A stretch of 13,942 bases of DNA from Anaerolineales bacterium (lineage in GTDB: Bacteria > Chloroflexota > Anaerolineae > Anaerolineales > E44-bin32). A program made the translations under genes and the position numbers. The notes under the pieces are model-generated. The model was given only the letters and a program-made list of their open reading frames with translations, had not been told where the DNA came from and did no database searches. Where the stretch lies: contig WVZH01000046.1 of the NCBI GenBank assembly GCA_011772595.1, forward strand, positions 27,040 to 40,981. The letters are read 5' to 3'. Of the stretch, positions 6,894 through 13,681 are shown piece by piece. The number at the start of each line of letters is the position of its first letter. The stretch's first letter is position 1.

Positions 6894-7351
6894 TTCCAAT
6901 CCCCCCAAGCTCTAACTTCATACCCCATTCGCTTCAGGATAGCTTCCTGAGAGCTCCACATCTTTTGGCGATGTTCCTGTTCGTCGTGAACATGCCCGAG
7001 AAGGTGGAGGACGCCATGGACGGTCAGTAATGCCAGCTCAGTTTGAATGGAATGGGAGGCGCGTTGTGCTTGAATTTTCGCCACTGGCAGGGCGATCACC
7101 ACGTCACCAAAATAGAGGTTCCCACTTTCGGGATCTACACTCCCATCAGGAAAAGAGAGCACATCCGTTGTCTCGTCAATATCCGCGAAGCGTCGGTTCA
7201 GATCGCGCACGTGTTCTTCACTCGTGAGCACGAGGGTGAGTCCCCCCGGTGGTGCATTTTCATGTGTTAGCGCTGCTTCCGCAACATCCGCTAGATGATG
7301 GAAGGTCTCTTGCGTGGAATGATCAATTTGCACGTGAATCTGATAATTCAT
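6890..7351 (-). CDS. ybeY: Endoribonuclease YbeY (rRNA maturation factor)
   Basis: YbeY is a zinc-dependent single-strand RNase involved in 16S rRNA 3'-end maturation and ribosome quality control. The 153-residue length is typical. The metal site H-x3-H-x5-H is intact as H112, H116 and H122 in VHGVLHLLGHVHD. The upstream family motif ETTDVLSFPDG (60-70) and the segment YFGDVVIALP (80-89) are also present. Its ATG (7351) overlaps the pgpH stop as ATGA, and its own stop overlaps the dgkA start the same way, so translation of all three is probably coupled. The Shine-Dalgarno sequence inside the pgpH end is weak (AGAAGA), which fits coupling. Identification is secure. Confidence 0.96.
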   Translation of the reverse strand: MNYQIHVQIDHSTQETFHHLADVAEAALTHENAPPGGLTLVLTSEEHVRDLNRRFADIDETTDVLSFPDGSVDPESGNLYFGDVVIALPVAKIQAQRASHSIQTELALLTVHGVLHLLGHVHDEQEHRQKMWSSQEAILKRMGYEVRAWGDWK

Positions 7352-9501
7352 TCTTCTGAGGAGCTTGGCAGCTTGGGCTGCCTTATTTTGGCGAGATCAT
7401 GGGATTCGCCTTCAACTTCCGTTTCCGGGTATCGTAAACGTGGGTGATATATATTCTTGAGCGTACTTACGAACGAGCGCCGTATTGTATCCAAATCCCG
7501 TAAGGTCAGGTCTGTCCGATCAAGTTGCCGTTTGGCCAGGCGGTCCTCGATCACCCAACGTACGAGCTTGTCGATTTCATCTTCGTTGTCGGGAGTATCT
7601 GCGCGCGCTTTGGCTTCAACGCCATCGGCCAGCATGAGAAGTGCAGTTTCACGGGACCTCGGCTTGGGTCCAGGATATACAAAATCAGTTGGGTCGATGC
7701 GGTTTTCATCGCCGTCGGCTGCCTTAAGGGCAGCGCGGTACTGGTAGCTTGTTTGCAGTGTTCCGTGATGCTCCGAGATGAAATCTTGAATACGCTGTGG
7801 AATACGATGTTTGCGAGCCAAGTCGAGACCATCTCGAACGTGTCCAATGATGAGGGACGCGCTTGTCTTCGGGTCAAGCTGTTCGTGTACGTTTTGGCCC
7901 GGAACTTGGTTTTCGATGAAAAATTGAGGGCGTAGGGCTTTGCCGGCGTCGTGGTAGAGAGAGCCAACCCTTGACAAAAGTGCGTTGGCGTCGATCGCTC
8001 GTGCCGCCTGTTCGACGAGATTGGCGACCTGTAGGCTGTGCTGGTATGTGCCGGGTGCATTGCGAAGGACCATTTGCAGGAGAGGGTGATCAGGACGGGA
8101 AAGCTCGATAAGCTGCAAGCTGGTTGTCATGCCGAGCAAGTTACCAACCAGGAGTAGCAGGCCGAAAGCGAGACTTGCGGAGAGCAACCCGCTCAGTGCG
8201 GCGGCTCCTAGGAGGGTGACTTTTCCGAGCAGATCTGTAGCTGGATCGGGAAATCGAAAGATGATGATAATCGTGGCTGCAGAAAGTGCAGCAGCCAGAC
8301 CGGACCAGAAGAACGAGCTAAGTCGTTCTGCACGCTCGATGACCAGCGCTGCCATCGTCGCGCTGACCATTGTATAGATTCCTAGCTCGAGACCACGGGG
8401 CGCCATAAATCCGGCGAGCGCACCGATGACCATCGCACTCATGATTCCCATCCCCGGACTAAACAGCACTGAAAGCAACATGGGTACCGTTGCCGCTGGG
8501 AAAACGTATGGAAGCACCGCTTGGTTAGGGATCATGAGTTGCATTGCCAATGCGAGAGTGATAAAGAGCAGGCTCAGAACAGTCGCCAGACGAACGCTTC
8601 TGATCTGTGTTTTGTGCACACGATTGGCGTAAACAGTGAGGACGCTTCCTAGGAGGACAACCAACATGGCACGAATGGCTATCGTCTGCCAGCGACCGGG
8701 TGGTTTGAGCAATCCAAAGGCTTGCAGTCCCTCGATGTGGAGCGCCGTGACGAGATCGCCCCGGCTGATGATCGTTTCGCCATCAGCATACGACTTGCTA
8801 ACGGGATCGATCTGGCGTGCTAACGCCTTTGCCGCTTCTGTGGCTTCGTGGTTAAGGAGTGCGTTCGGAGCCACGAAGGCAGCTGCCAGGTGACTCACGA
8901 GAGAAGATTGGCTTTGTGGTAGGGAAATGCTGACCAATGCTGGCACGCGGCGACGGGCTTCTTCAACGCGACCCTCGCGGATCTCGCTGCGCATTACCTG
9001 CTCCAAAACAGAAGTCGTCTCAAGTTTGACAGCTTCCCAGCGTGAATCGGAGAGGTTCAAGAGGGAGAGCGCTTCTTCCTCACTCAGCTCGATGTCCAAC
9101 ATGGACGTTAGATCAGTCACCTTTTGTTCCATACTTGCGTTTTGATCAGCGCGGATGGTGTCGATAAAGTCGAGCGCAGCACGCAGGCGTTCGATCTGTT
9201 GGCGGGCAACATTGCTGTCCGGTGGATCGTAAATGTCGCTCACCTCATTAGCCGCTTTTTGGCGTGCAGCTTCAGTTAGTACTGTACTGGAGTAGGACAG
9301 AGCATAGGGGGCGCGTATATCCTGGGGCGCCACGTCACCGACCTCAAGAACGAACGTTGAATCACCCTGCGATTGTGGGAGGGAAATGACGACTACTATT
9401 CCAACGAGGCCGAAAATGAAGATCAGCCATAGTCTGGCGGAGTGCCAGGCTCGGCGAAGACGTTCGCCGGCGGACGGTCGAATGCTCTCAGGGGAATCCA
9501 T
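7348..9501 (-). CDS. pgpH: 7TM-HD family cyclic di-AMP phosphodiesterase PgpH
   Basis: The 717-residue membrane protein has the PgpH layout. There is an N-terminal membrane anchor (about 23-42), a large extracytoplasmic domain (about 45-270), seven closely spaced transmembrane helices (about 273-455) and a cytoplasmic HD domain. Known PgpH proteins hydrolyse c-di-AMP to pApA, controlling potassium and osmolyte balance and wall stress. All metal ligands expected from Listeria PgpH are visible: H488, H517-D518 in YHDAGK, H554, H578-H579 in EHHGT, and D626 in LADGVEA. The spacings H488-H517 and H517-H554 match that protein as I recall it. The ATG follows the yqeY stop by 9 bp and lacks a clear Shine-Dalgarno sequence, so initiation probably depends on upstream translation. 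No c-di-AMP cyclase gene is in the window, so the nucleotide is inferred from the family. Confidence 0.93.
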   Translation of the reverse strand: MDSPESIRPSAGERLRRAWHSARLWLIFIFGLVGIVVVISLPQSQGDSTFVLEVGDVAPQDIRAPYALSYSSTVLTEAARQKAANEVSDIYDPPDSNVARQQIERLRAALDFIDTIRADQNASMEQKVTDLTSMLDIELSEEEALSLLNLSDSRWEAVKLETTSVLEQVMRSEIREGRVEEARRRVPALVSISLPQSQSSLVSHLAAAFVAPNALLNHEATEAAKALARQIDPVSKSYADGETIISRGDLVTALHIEGLQAFGLLKPPGRWQTIAIRAMLVVLLGSVLTVYANRVHKTQIRSVRLATVLSLLFITLALAMQLMIPNQAVLPYVFPAATVPMLLSVLFSPGMGIMSAMVIGALAGFMAPRGLELGIYTMVSATMAALVIERAERLSSFFWSGLAAALSAATIIIIFRFPDPATDLLGKVTLLGAAALSGLLSASLAFGLLLLVGNLLGMTTSLQLIELSRPDHPLLQMVLRNAPGTYQHSLQVANLVEQAARAIDANALLSRVGSLYHDAGKALRPQFFIENQVPGQNVHEQLDPKTSASLIIGHVRDGLDLARKHRIPQRIQDFISEHHGTLQTSYQYRAALKAADGDENRIDPTDFVYPGPKPRSRETALLMLADGVEAKARADTPDNEDEIDKLVRWVIEDRLAKRQLDRTDLTLRDLDTIRRSFVSTLKNIYHPRLRYPETEVEGESHDLAKIRQPKLPSSSEE

Positions 9502-9510
9502 GGGACGAGG

Positions 9511-9960
9511 TCAAATCTCGCTGAGTAAATTGCGTACGAGTTCGCTGACGACTTTGCCGTCTGCACGGCCCTGTACGTGCGGCATGATCGATTTCATCAC
9601 CTTGCCCATGTCGGACGGGCCCGAGGCGTCGACTTCTTCGATTGCCGCTTGGGCTAACTCCTTCAGCTCAGCGTGTGTCAAGGGTTGGGGAAGGTAGGCT
9701 TGAAGAACGTCGATTTCGGCGTTTAATGCACTGATGAGATCATCACGTTTCGCGCGCTCGGCTTCCTCGATGGATTCCTTGCGCGATTTAACTTCCTTCA
9801 GGATCAAGCTCAACAGGGTAGGTTCGTCGAGTTGACCACGTCGCTCGACTTCCGCGAATTTAACACTGGTGAGCACCATGCGGAGTGTACGCTTCCGGAC
9901 CTCGTCACGCGCCAACATTGCGTCTTTGAGATCTTCTTCGATTTTCTGTTTTGTCAACAT
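9511..9960 (-). CDS. yqeY: GatB/YqeY domain protein
   Basis: The 149-residue protein is a full-length YqeY. It has a helical N-terminus starting LTKQKIEEDLKDAMLARDE, the segment LRMVLTSVKFAEVERRG, then YLPQPLT (residues about 94-100) and the DMGKVMKSIMP...GRADGKVVSELV tail shared with the C-terminal domain of GatB. The family is widespread; a role near tRNA-dependent amidation is suggested by the GatB relation, but its exact function is not settled. I place the start at ATG 9960, where family members begin. The in-frame GTG at 9990 would add ten residues not typical of the family. There is no Shine-Dalgarno sequence; TATAAT ends 7 bases before the ATG, so the mRNA should start at the ATG itself. 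It is the first gene of the unit with pgpH, ybeY and dgkA. Confidence 0.93.
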   Translation of the reverse strand: MLTKQKIEEDLKDAMLARDEVRKRTLRMVLTSVKFAEVERRGQLDEPTLLSLILKEVKSRKESIEEAERAKRDDLISALNAEIDVLQAYLPQPLTHAELKELAQAAIEEVDASGPSDMGKVMKSIMPHVQGRADGKVVSELVRNLLSEI

Positions 9961-9966
9961 ACGATC

Positions 9967-9995
9967 ATTATACCGGTGAGTAGCATGCACCGAAA
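9967..9995 (-). promoter_or_regulatory. Promoter of the yqeY-pgpH-ybeY-dgkA unit (leaderless start)
   Basis: On the minus strand TTTCGG (9995-9990), a 17-base spacer and a perfect TATAAT (9972-9967) are followed by six bases and then ATG 9960. The expected transcription start is the A of the ATG or within a base or two of it. The -35 hexamer is far from TTGACA, yet it recurs with the same spacing and a shared CTCAC block in front of the TPR gene. Confidence 0.65.
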
Positions 9996-10097
9996 GATGT
10001 TTTTTGATCAGGTCCTGTTACGTTCGACGGTAAGACCTTTGGGCGCCATTGACCCCATTTTGACCTTGATTCAGGAAGTGGTTGAATCTGTGGTCGG

Positions 10098-11378
10098 TCA
10101 GACGACCATTTCTCCAAGCATTTCATCGCCATCGACCGACAAGAGGCGGACAGGTGTGAGTTGATTCGAGCGCTCCTTGTCGCTTTGGGCTCGAACTCGA
10201 ATGTAATTGTCCGTCAGGCCTTTGATCTCCCAGTTCCTCGTATCCTTGAGATGACTCGACTCCCACAATACGTCCAACACATGGTTGACGAATTGCGATT
10301 TGAACGCCTTCGCGGAGTGTTCCGCTAGCAGGCGAACCTGCTGACTGCGTTCACGCACGATCGGTGTCGGGACGCGGTTTGGTAGCCGAGAAGCGGGCGT
10401 TTCAGGACGAGGTGAGTATGAGAAGACGTGAATCCTGCTGAAAGCCATTTCCTCGATGAAGGCAAGGCTCTCTTTAAAATCTAGATCACTCTCCCCCGGG
10501 AATCCGACGATGACATCCGTGGTAATCGCCAGGCCAGGGATGGATTTGCGTGCCTTTTTGAGAAGACGAGCATAGACCGTCGATCGGATAGGACGACCCA
10601 TATTCCGCAAGGTGCGTTCACAACCTGATTGCAGGGGGAAATGCAACTGCCGGCATAAGCGAGGATTTTCCCATAAGGAAAAGAGATCCTTGGGCAGCCC
10701 CCACGGTTCGAGTGCCGAAAGCCGAATACGCGGGATGCTCGTTTCGGCAAGAATGGATGCGACCAGGGTGCCAATATGCGTACCATCATTGAGATCTCGG
10801 CCATATGCGCTGAGTTGAACGCCGGTCAGCACGATCTCTTTCGCGCCGCCCGCGATTGCGGCATGGACATCCGACATCACACGAATCACCGGTTCACTAC
10901 GGCTGTGTCCCCTTGCCACGGTCGTGATGCAAAAAGCACAACGATTGTTGCACCCGTCCTGGACCTTGATAAAAGCGCGCGTTCGTCTGCGGGTTCCCGG
11001 AACTGGTGTCCTAATCGTGGATGGCGTGTCGATTAAGGAGATCGGTAGATCGAGGACCGCTGATACAAGGTGTTCTTTGTCTTTATTGGGTATCAGTGCG
11101 GATATACCGGGTAATGCTTGCGCGGATTCTGGTTCCATGCTCACCCAGCAACCGGTCAGTACAATCTTGGATTTTGGGTTTCGACGGTGAGCTTTTCGGG
11201 CCATGCTTCGAGAATCTGCGGCTGCGGCATGGGTTACGGTGCATGTGTTGATCACGGTGATGTCGCAATCCTGCGGAGAGGCGACCAGAGTATGTCCGGC
11301 GCGCCGAAATTGCCTCGCCATGCGCTCAATTTCACTCTGATTTAATCGGCATCCGACACTGTCGAGATAGATCTTCAT
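10098..11378 (-). CDS. mtaB: tRNA (N6-threonylcarbamoyladenosine(37)) methylthiotransferase MtaB
   Basis: MtaB is a radical-SAM enzyme that adds a methylthio group to t6A37 of ANN-decoding tRNAs, giving ms2t6A and improving decoding. The 426-residue protein has the three methylthiotransferase domains. The N-terminal domain carries three cluster-binding cysteines (C10, C46, C77). The radical-SAM core has C143-x3-C147-x2-C150 in CNNRCAFC. A short C-terminal TRAM-like domain spans about 363-426. The motif order VGCRLNQSE, INTCTVTH, LTGCW separates it from MiaB and RimO. The start ATG has GGGTG 4 bases upstream. It begins 27 bp after the lipoprotein gene's stop and may be read through from that gene's promoter. 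The 137-bp gap to yqeY holds a 6-bp hairpin (GATTCA 10068-10073 with TGAATC 10083-10088) but no clear terminator. Confidence 0.93.
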   Translation of the reverse strand: MKIYLDSVGCRLNQSEIERMARQFRRAGHTLVASPQDCDITVINTCTVTHAAAADSRSMARKAHRRNPKSKIVLTGCWVSMEPESAQALPGISALIPNKDKEHLVSAVLDLPISLIDTPSTIRTPVPGTRRRTRAFIKVQDGCNNRCAFCITTVARGHSRSEPVIRVMSDVHAAIAGGAKEIVLTGVQLSAYGRDLNDGTHIGTLVASILAETSIPRIRLSALEPWGLPKDLFSLWENPRLCRQLHFPLQSGCERTLRNMGRPIRSTVYARLLKKARKSIPGLAITTDVIVGFPGESDLDFKESLAFIEEMAFSRIHVFSYSPRPETPASRLPNRVPTPIVRERSQQVRLLAEHSAKAFKSQFVNHVLDVLWESSHLKDTRNWEIKGLTDNYIRVRAQSDKERSNQLTPVRLLSVDGDEMLGEMVV

Positions 11379-11405
11379 AGTTCACCCAACGATGTAACAA
11401 GAGAC

Positions 11406-12059
11406 TCACGGTTTTTGTACAGAAAAATTGTCGAATACGATCTCCACTGCGGGCTGAGAATAGGTTCCAACGATTAAACCCACATCCCCTTCGTTCCAAG
11501 TTGACGCCTGGACACTCGCGACCAGGGTATCGTTGACGTGCAGGCTCAACTCTTCGTCGATACAGGAAGCTCGAATGAGGTTGTTTGAATTCCCGCGCTG
11601 AATGACATGTGCTGGCTGCATGGTGTCGGAACTGAGCAGGGTTTCTTCTCCGTGCTTATGCATCCCGATGCCGGCGTAGCCATCGCTCGAGATGACGAAA
11701 AAATAAAAGTTCCCTGCATCCTGATAGCGACAAATAACCCCGTATAGATTGTCGTCGGGGCCGCTCACTTTTGTTGTAATCACCTCGATGCGGACGTTCG
11801 ACAGACTCAAGTGTGGCCGTGACCATACCTCTGTATCGGGCCTAAAAACGGCGATGCGATACGCATCTCCCACGTAATCTGCGTCGTAAACCTCGTCACG
11901 ATAACGGTCCCACCCGCTCGTCAGGCGTGAAAAATCGTCCTGGAAGAGCACCGATCCGGAGTCCACATTGGGCTCAAGCCACCCACAACCCTGCGTAAGT
12001 GAGACGAGCAAAATGGAAGCGACAAGGACCCCACGTTGAAGGATAATCTCTTGAGACAA
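11406..12059 (-). CDS. Putative lipoprotein with LamG/DUF1080-like beta-sandwich domain
   Basis: The 217-residue protein starts with a short hydrophobic segment (about 11-21) and a lipobox-like LTQGC. C25 is the likely lipidated cysteine; threonine at -3 is less common but allowed. The rest looks like one concanavalin/jelly-roll-type sandwich: DDFSRLTSGWD near the start, DNLYGVICRYQDAGNFYFF in the middle, and VEIVFDNFSVQ at the end. Such domains often bind carbohydrate or mediate surface contacts; no catalytic residue can be named. I associate the NFYFF.ISSDGYAGI pattern with Chloroflexota surface proteins, from memory. The start is TTG 12059, because AGGAG (12067-12071) lies 7 bases upstream and no in-frame ATG precedes the lipobox. 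An extended -10 promoter lies just above, and mtaB follows 27 bp downstream. Confidence 0.7.
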   Translation of the reverse strand: MSQEIILQRGVLVASILLVSLTQGCGWLEPNVDSGSVLFQDDFSRLTSGWDRYRDEVYDADYVGDAYRIAVFRPDTEVWSRPHLSLSNVRIEVITTKVSGPDDNLYGVICRYQDAGNFYFFVISSDGYAGIGMHKHGEETLLSSDTMQPAHVIQRGNSNNLIRASCIDEELSLHVNDTLVASVQASTWNEGDVGLIVGTYSQPAVEIVFDNFSVQKP

Positions 12060-12066
12060 TTATTCG

Positions 12067-12071
12067 CTCCT
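12067..12071 (-). promoter_or_regulatory. Shine-Dalgarno sequence deciding a TTG start
   Basis: The minus strand reads AGGAG, 7 bases before TTG 12059. The signal peptide begins directly after this TTG, and there is no ATG before the lipobox, so TTG is the best start for the lipoprotein. Confidence 0.65.
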
Positions 12072-12081
12072 AGGTGAGGGC

Positions 12082-12092
12082 ATTCTAGCACA
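12082..12092 (-). promoter_or_regulatory. Extended -10 promoter of the lipoprotein-mtaB unit
   Basis: The minus strand reads TGTGCTAGAAT, identical over 11 bases (and the following G) to the promoter of the deoxynucleoside kinase gene. The start would be near 12075, leaving only about 15 bases of leader that include the Shine-Dalgarno sequence. No -35 matches well. Upstream, AGATCT occurs twice (12117-12122 and 12131-12136), 8 bases apart. Confidence 0.55.
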
Positions 12093-12197
12093 TAAACAAT
12101 CTGCCCTAGACAATCGAGATCTGATTGCGTAGATCTTTATCAACCTCAATCCTCGAACAACGGCTGAAGTTAGCGATTTTACCTGACGGATAAGACT

Positions 12198-13622
12198 TCA
12201 AGGTGTGATGGGCAGATTTTCCAGTGCGCGCGCAGATAGCTCACCGGCCGTGCTGGATGGGTCGAGCTGGACGGCCAGCTCCCACGCAGCCCGAGCGCGA
12301 GATAGGTCACCCTGCATATGACGCAGGAGTCCTAGGTGAAACTGTGTCATCGGTCGATCGGGTTGCAGGTTTGCAGCACGCCAGAGCAGGCGTTCCGCGA
12401 GCTCAAGATTTCCGAGCAACAGATGCGCATAGCCAAGTAGATCAAAAGTGGCAGGGTTGTGACCTGCCAAGATAGTCGCATTACGTGCGGCCGGTAACCC
12501 TAAGACTTGCACCTCGATCTCGTTCGCAAGTGAGAATTCCGCAAGCAGCTGCCAGAATTCTGCATTTCGCGGTGCTATGTCGGTGGCCATTATAAAAGCT
12601 GCTTTCGCGGCTTCCACATCTCCAAGTGCGGCGTAAGCTGCGCCGAGCTCGGCACTTATCGCCGGGTTGGTGGGATCTAAACGAGCCGCGATTTCCAATT
12701 CGCGCCTAGCACTATCGGGTTCTCCGACATTCAGCCAGTGATAGGACATGAAGATGCGGGGCAAGGCAGCCGTAGGTCGTTGGGCAACGGCCGATCGAAG
12801 TTCTCGATAACCGTCTTGCCCCGTTCGCTCGAGCGCCAAACCAAGATAGGCGCGAGCCAGCGAGTAATCCGGATCGAGCGTTAGTGTCTGGCGAAAAGCC
12901 CAAATCGCCGGTGTCCATTCGTGTTGTCGTGCCAGGGTCTGGCCGATACCGGCAAGTGTCATAGCCCGACTCTCGTTGGGGCCTGTGTCTTCGATGACTT
13001 GGATGAGGGCAGAGGCGAGGGGATTGGCGTCGGTAGAAAGCAGCTGTGCAGAATATAGATGTGGAAGCGCCTCCTCCGGTTGGTTCGTTGCAATGATGAG
13101 GCCGAGGCGAAGGTGAAGCTGCTCATTAGCGGGTTGAATAGCGATCAGTTCTTCAAGTATCGCCTGCGCAGTAACGAGATTTTCGTTTGTCCAATGATCC
13201 TCCAGAAGAGCCTGAAGAAAATTAACCTCATGAGGACAAATCTCTTTCACCGCCCGCCACTCGCGTTCAGCGCCGGCGGCATCGTTTTGACCCAGCAACA
13301 CCCAGGCGCTTAGACACCGTTGGCTCGGATCGTCAGGGAAGAGTTCAGCATAACGGTCGAGGTGGATCTGCGCTCGTTCATAGTCTCCTATTGACAGTGC
13401 GAACGATGCAGCCTGGTGATGAGAAGCACCCAATGCAGGCTCGAGAGCTAGTGCGGTTTCGAGTGAGTCAAGTGCCGCGTCGGGTCGCCCTGAGGAAAGG
13501 GCGATGCGAGATGCGCGTAGCGATTGGACCAGAGGCCTGTGCACCCCAGAAGGATTCAGGCCGAGAAGTAGGGCAATCGCCAACGCCAGTTGTGGCCAAC
13601 GGGGGCGAAGGGACTCGATCAA
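12198..13622 (-). CDS. Tetratricopeptide-repeat protein with N-terminal signal or anchor
   Basis: The 474-residue protein has one N-terminal hydrophobic segment (PQLALAIALLLGL, about 10-22) after basic residues, so it is secreted or anchored facing outward. Nearly all the rest is TPR-type helix pairs, roughly ten to twelve. The best examples begin near 33, 66, 219, 286, 320, 391 and 424, with the usual G-Y/A-A-P spacing (for example YERAQIHLDRYAELFPDDP and ARRELEIAARLDPTNP). TPR arrays are protein-binding scaffolds; the partner is unknown and no enzyme domain is attached. The start is TTG 13622: AAAGGA lies 5 bases upstream and the first internal Met is past residue 200. Its promoter resembles that of yqeY. 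The gap of 138 bp to the lipoprotein gene, which has its own promoter, suggests separate transcription. Confidence 0.8.
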   Translation of the reverse strand: MIESLRPRWPQLALAIALLLGLNPSGVHRPLVQSLRASRIALSSGRPDAALDSLETALALEPALGASHHQAASFALSIGDYERAQIHLDRYAELFPDDPSQRCLSAWVLLGQNDAAGAEREWRAVKEICPHEVNFLQALLEDHWTNENLVTAQAILEELIAIQPANEQLHLRLGLIIATNQPEEALPHLYSAQLLSTDANPLASALIQVIEDTGPNESRAMTLAGIGQTLARQHEWTPAIWAFRQTLTLDPDYSLARAYLGLALERTGQDGYRELRSAVAQRPTAALPRIFMSYHWLNVGEPDSARRELEIAARLDPTNPAISAELGAAYAALGDVEAAKAAFIMATDIAPRNAEFWQLLAEFSLANEIEVQVLGLPAARNATILAGHNPATFDLLGYAHLLLGNLELAERLLWRAANLQPDRPMTQFHLGLLRHMQGDLSRARAAWELAVQLDPSSTAGELSARALENLPITP

Positions 13623-13628
13623 GGATGT

Positions 13629-13642
13629 CCTTTCTAGAAAGG
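13629..13642 (-). promoter_or_regulatory. Palindrome covering the Shine-Dalgarno sequence of the TPR gene
   Basis: CCTTTCTAGAAAGG is a perfect 14-base palindrome. As RNA it can form a 5-bp stem with a CUAG loop. Its right arm contains most of the Shine-Dalgarno sequence AAAGGA used by TTG 13622. With the predicted transcription start near 13646, the stem would be at the extreme 5' end of the mRNA. Confidence 0.45.
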
Positions 13643-13652
13643 TAATATTTCC

Positions 13653-13681
13653 ATTATATTCGTGAGGCTAATCGACCGAAA
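13653..13681 (-). promoter_or_regulatory. Promoter of the TPR gene
   Basis: On the minus strand TTTCGG (13681-13676), 17 bases and a perfect TATAAT (13658-13653) predict a start near 13646 and a leader of about 24 bases. The spacer holds CTCAC (13666-13662) at the same position as in the yqeY promoter. Confidence 0.6.

Noticed and set aside
7551..8060. A 169-codon minus-strand frame inside pgpH
   Set aside because: It overlaps the HD domain coding sequence in another frame, and every catalytic motif is in the pgpH frame.
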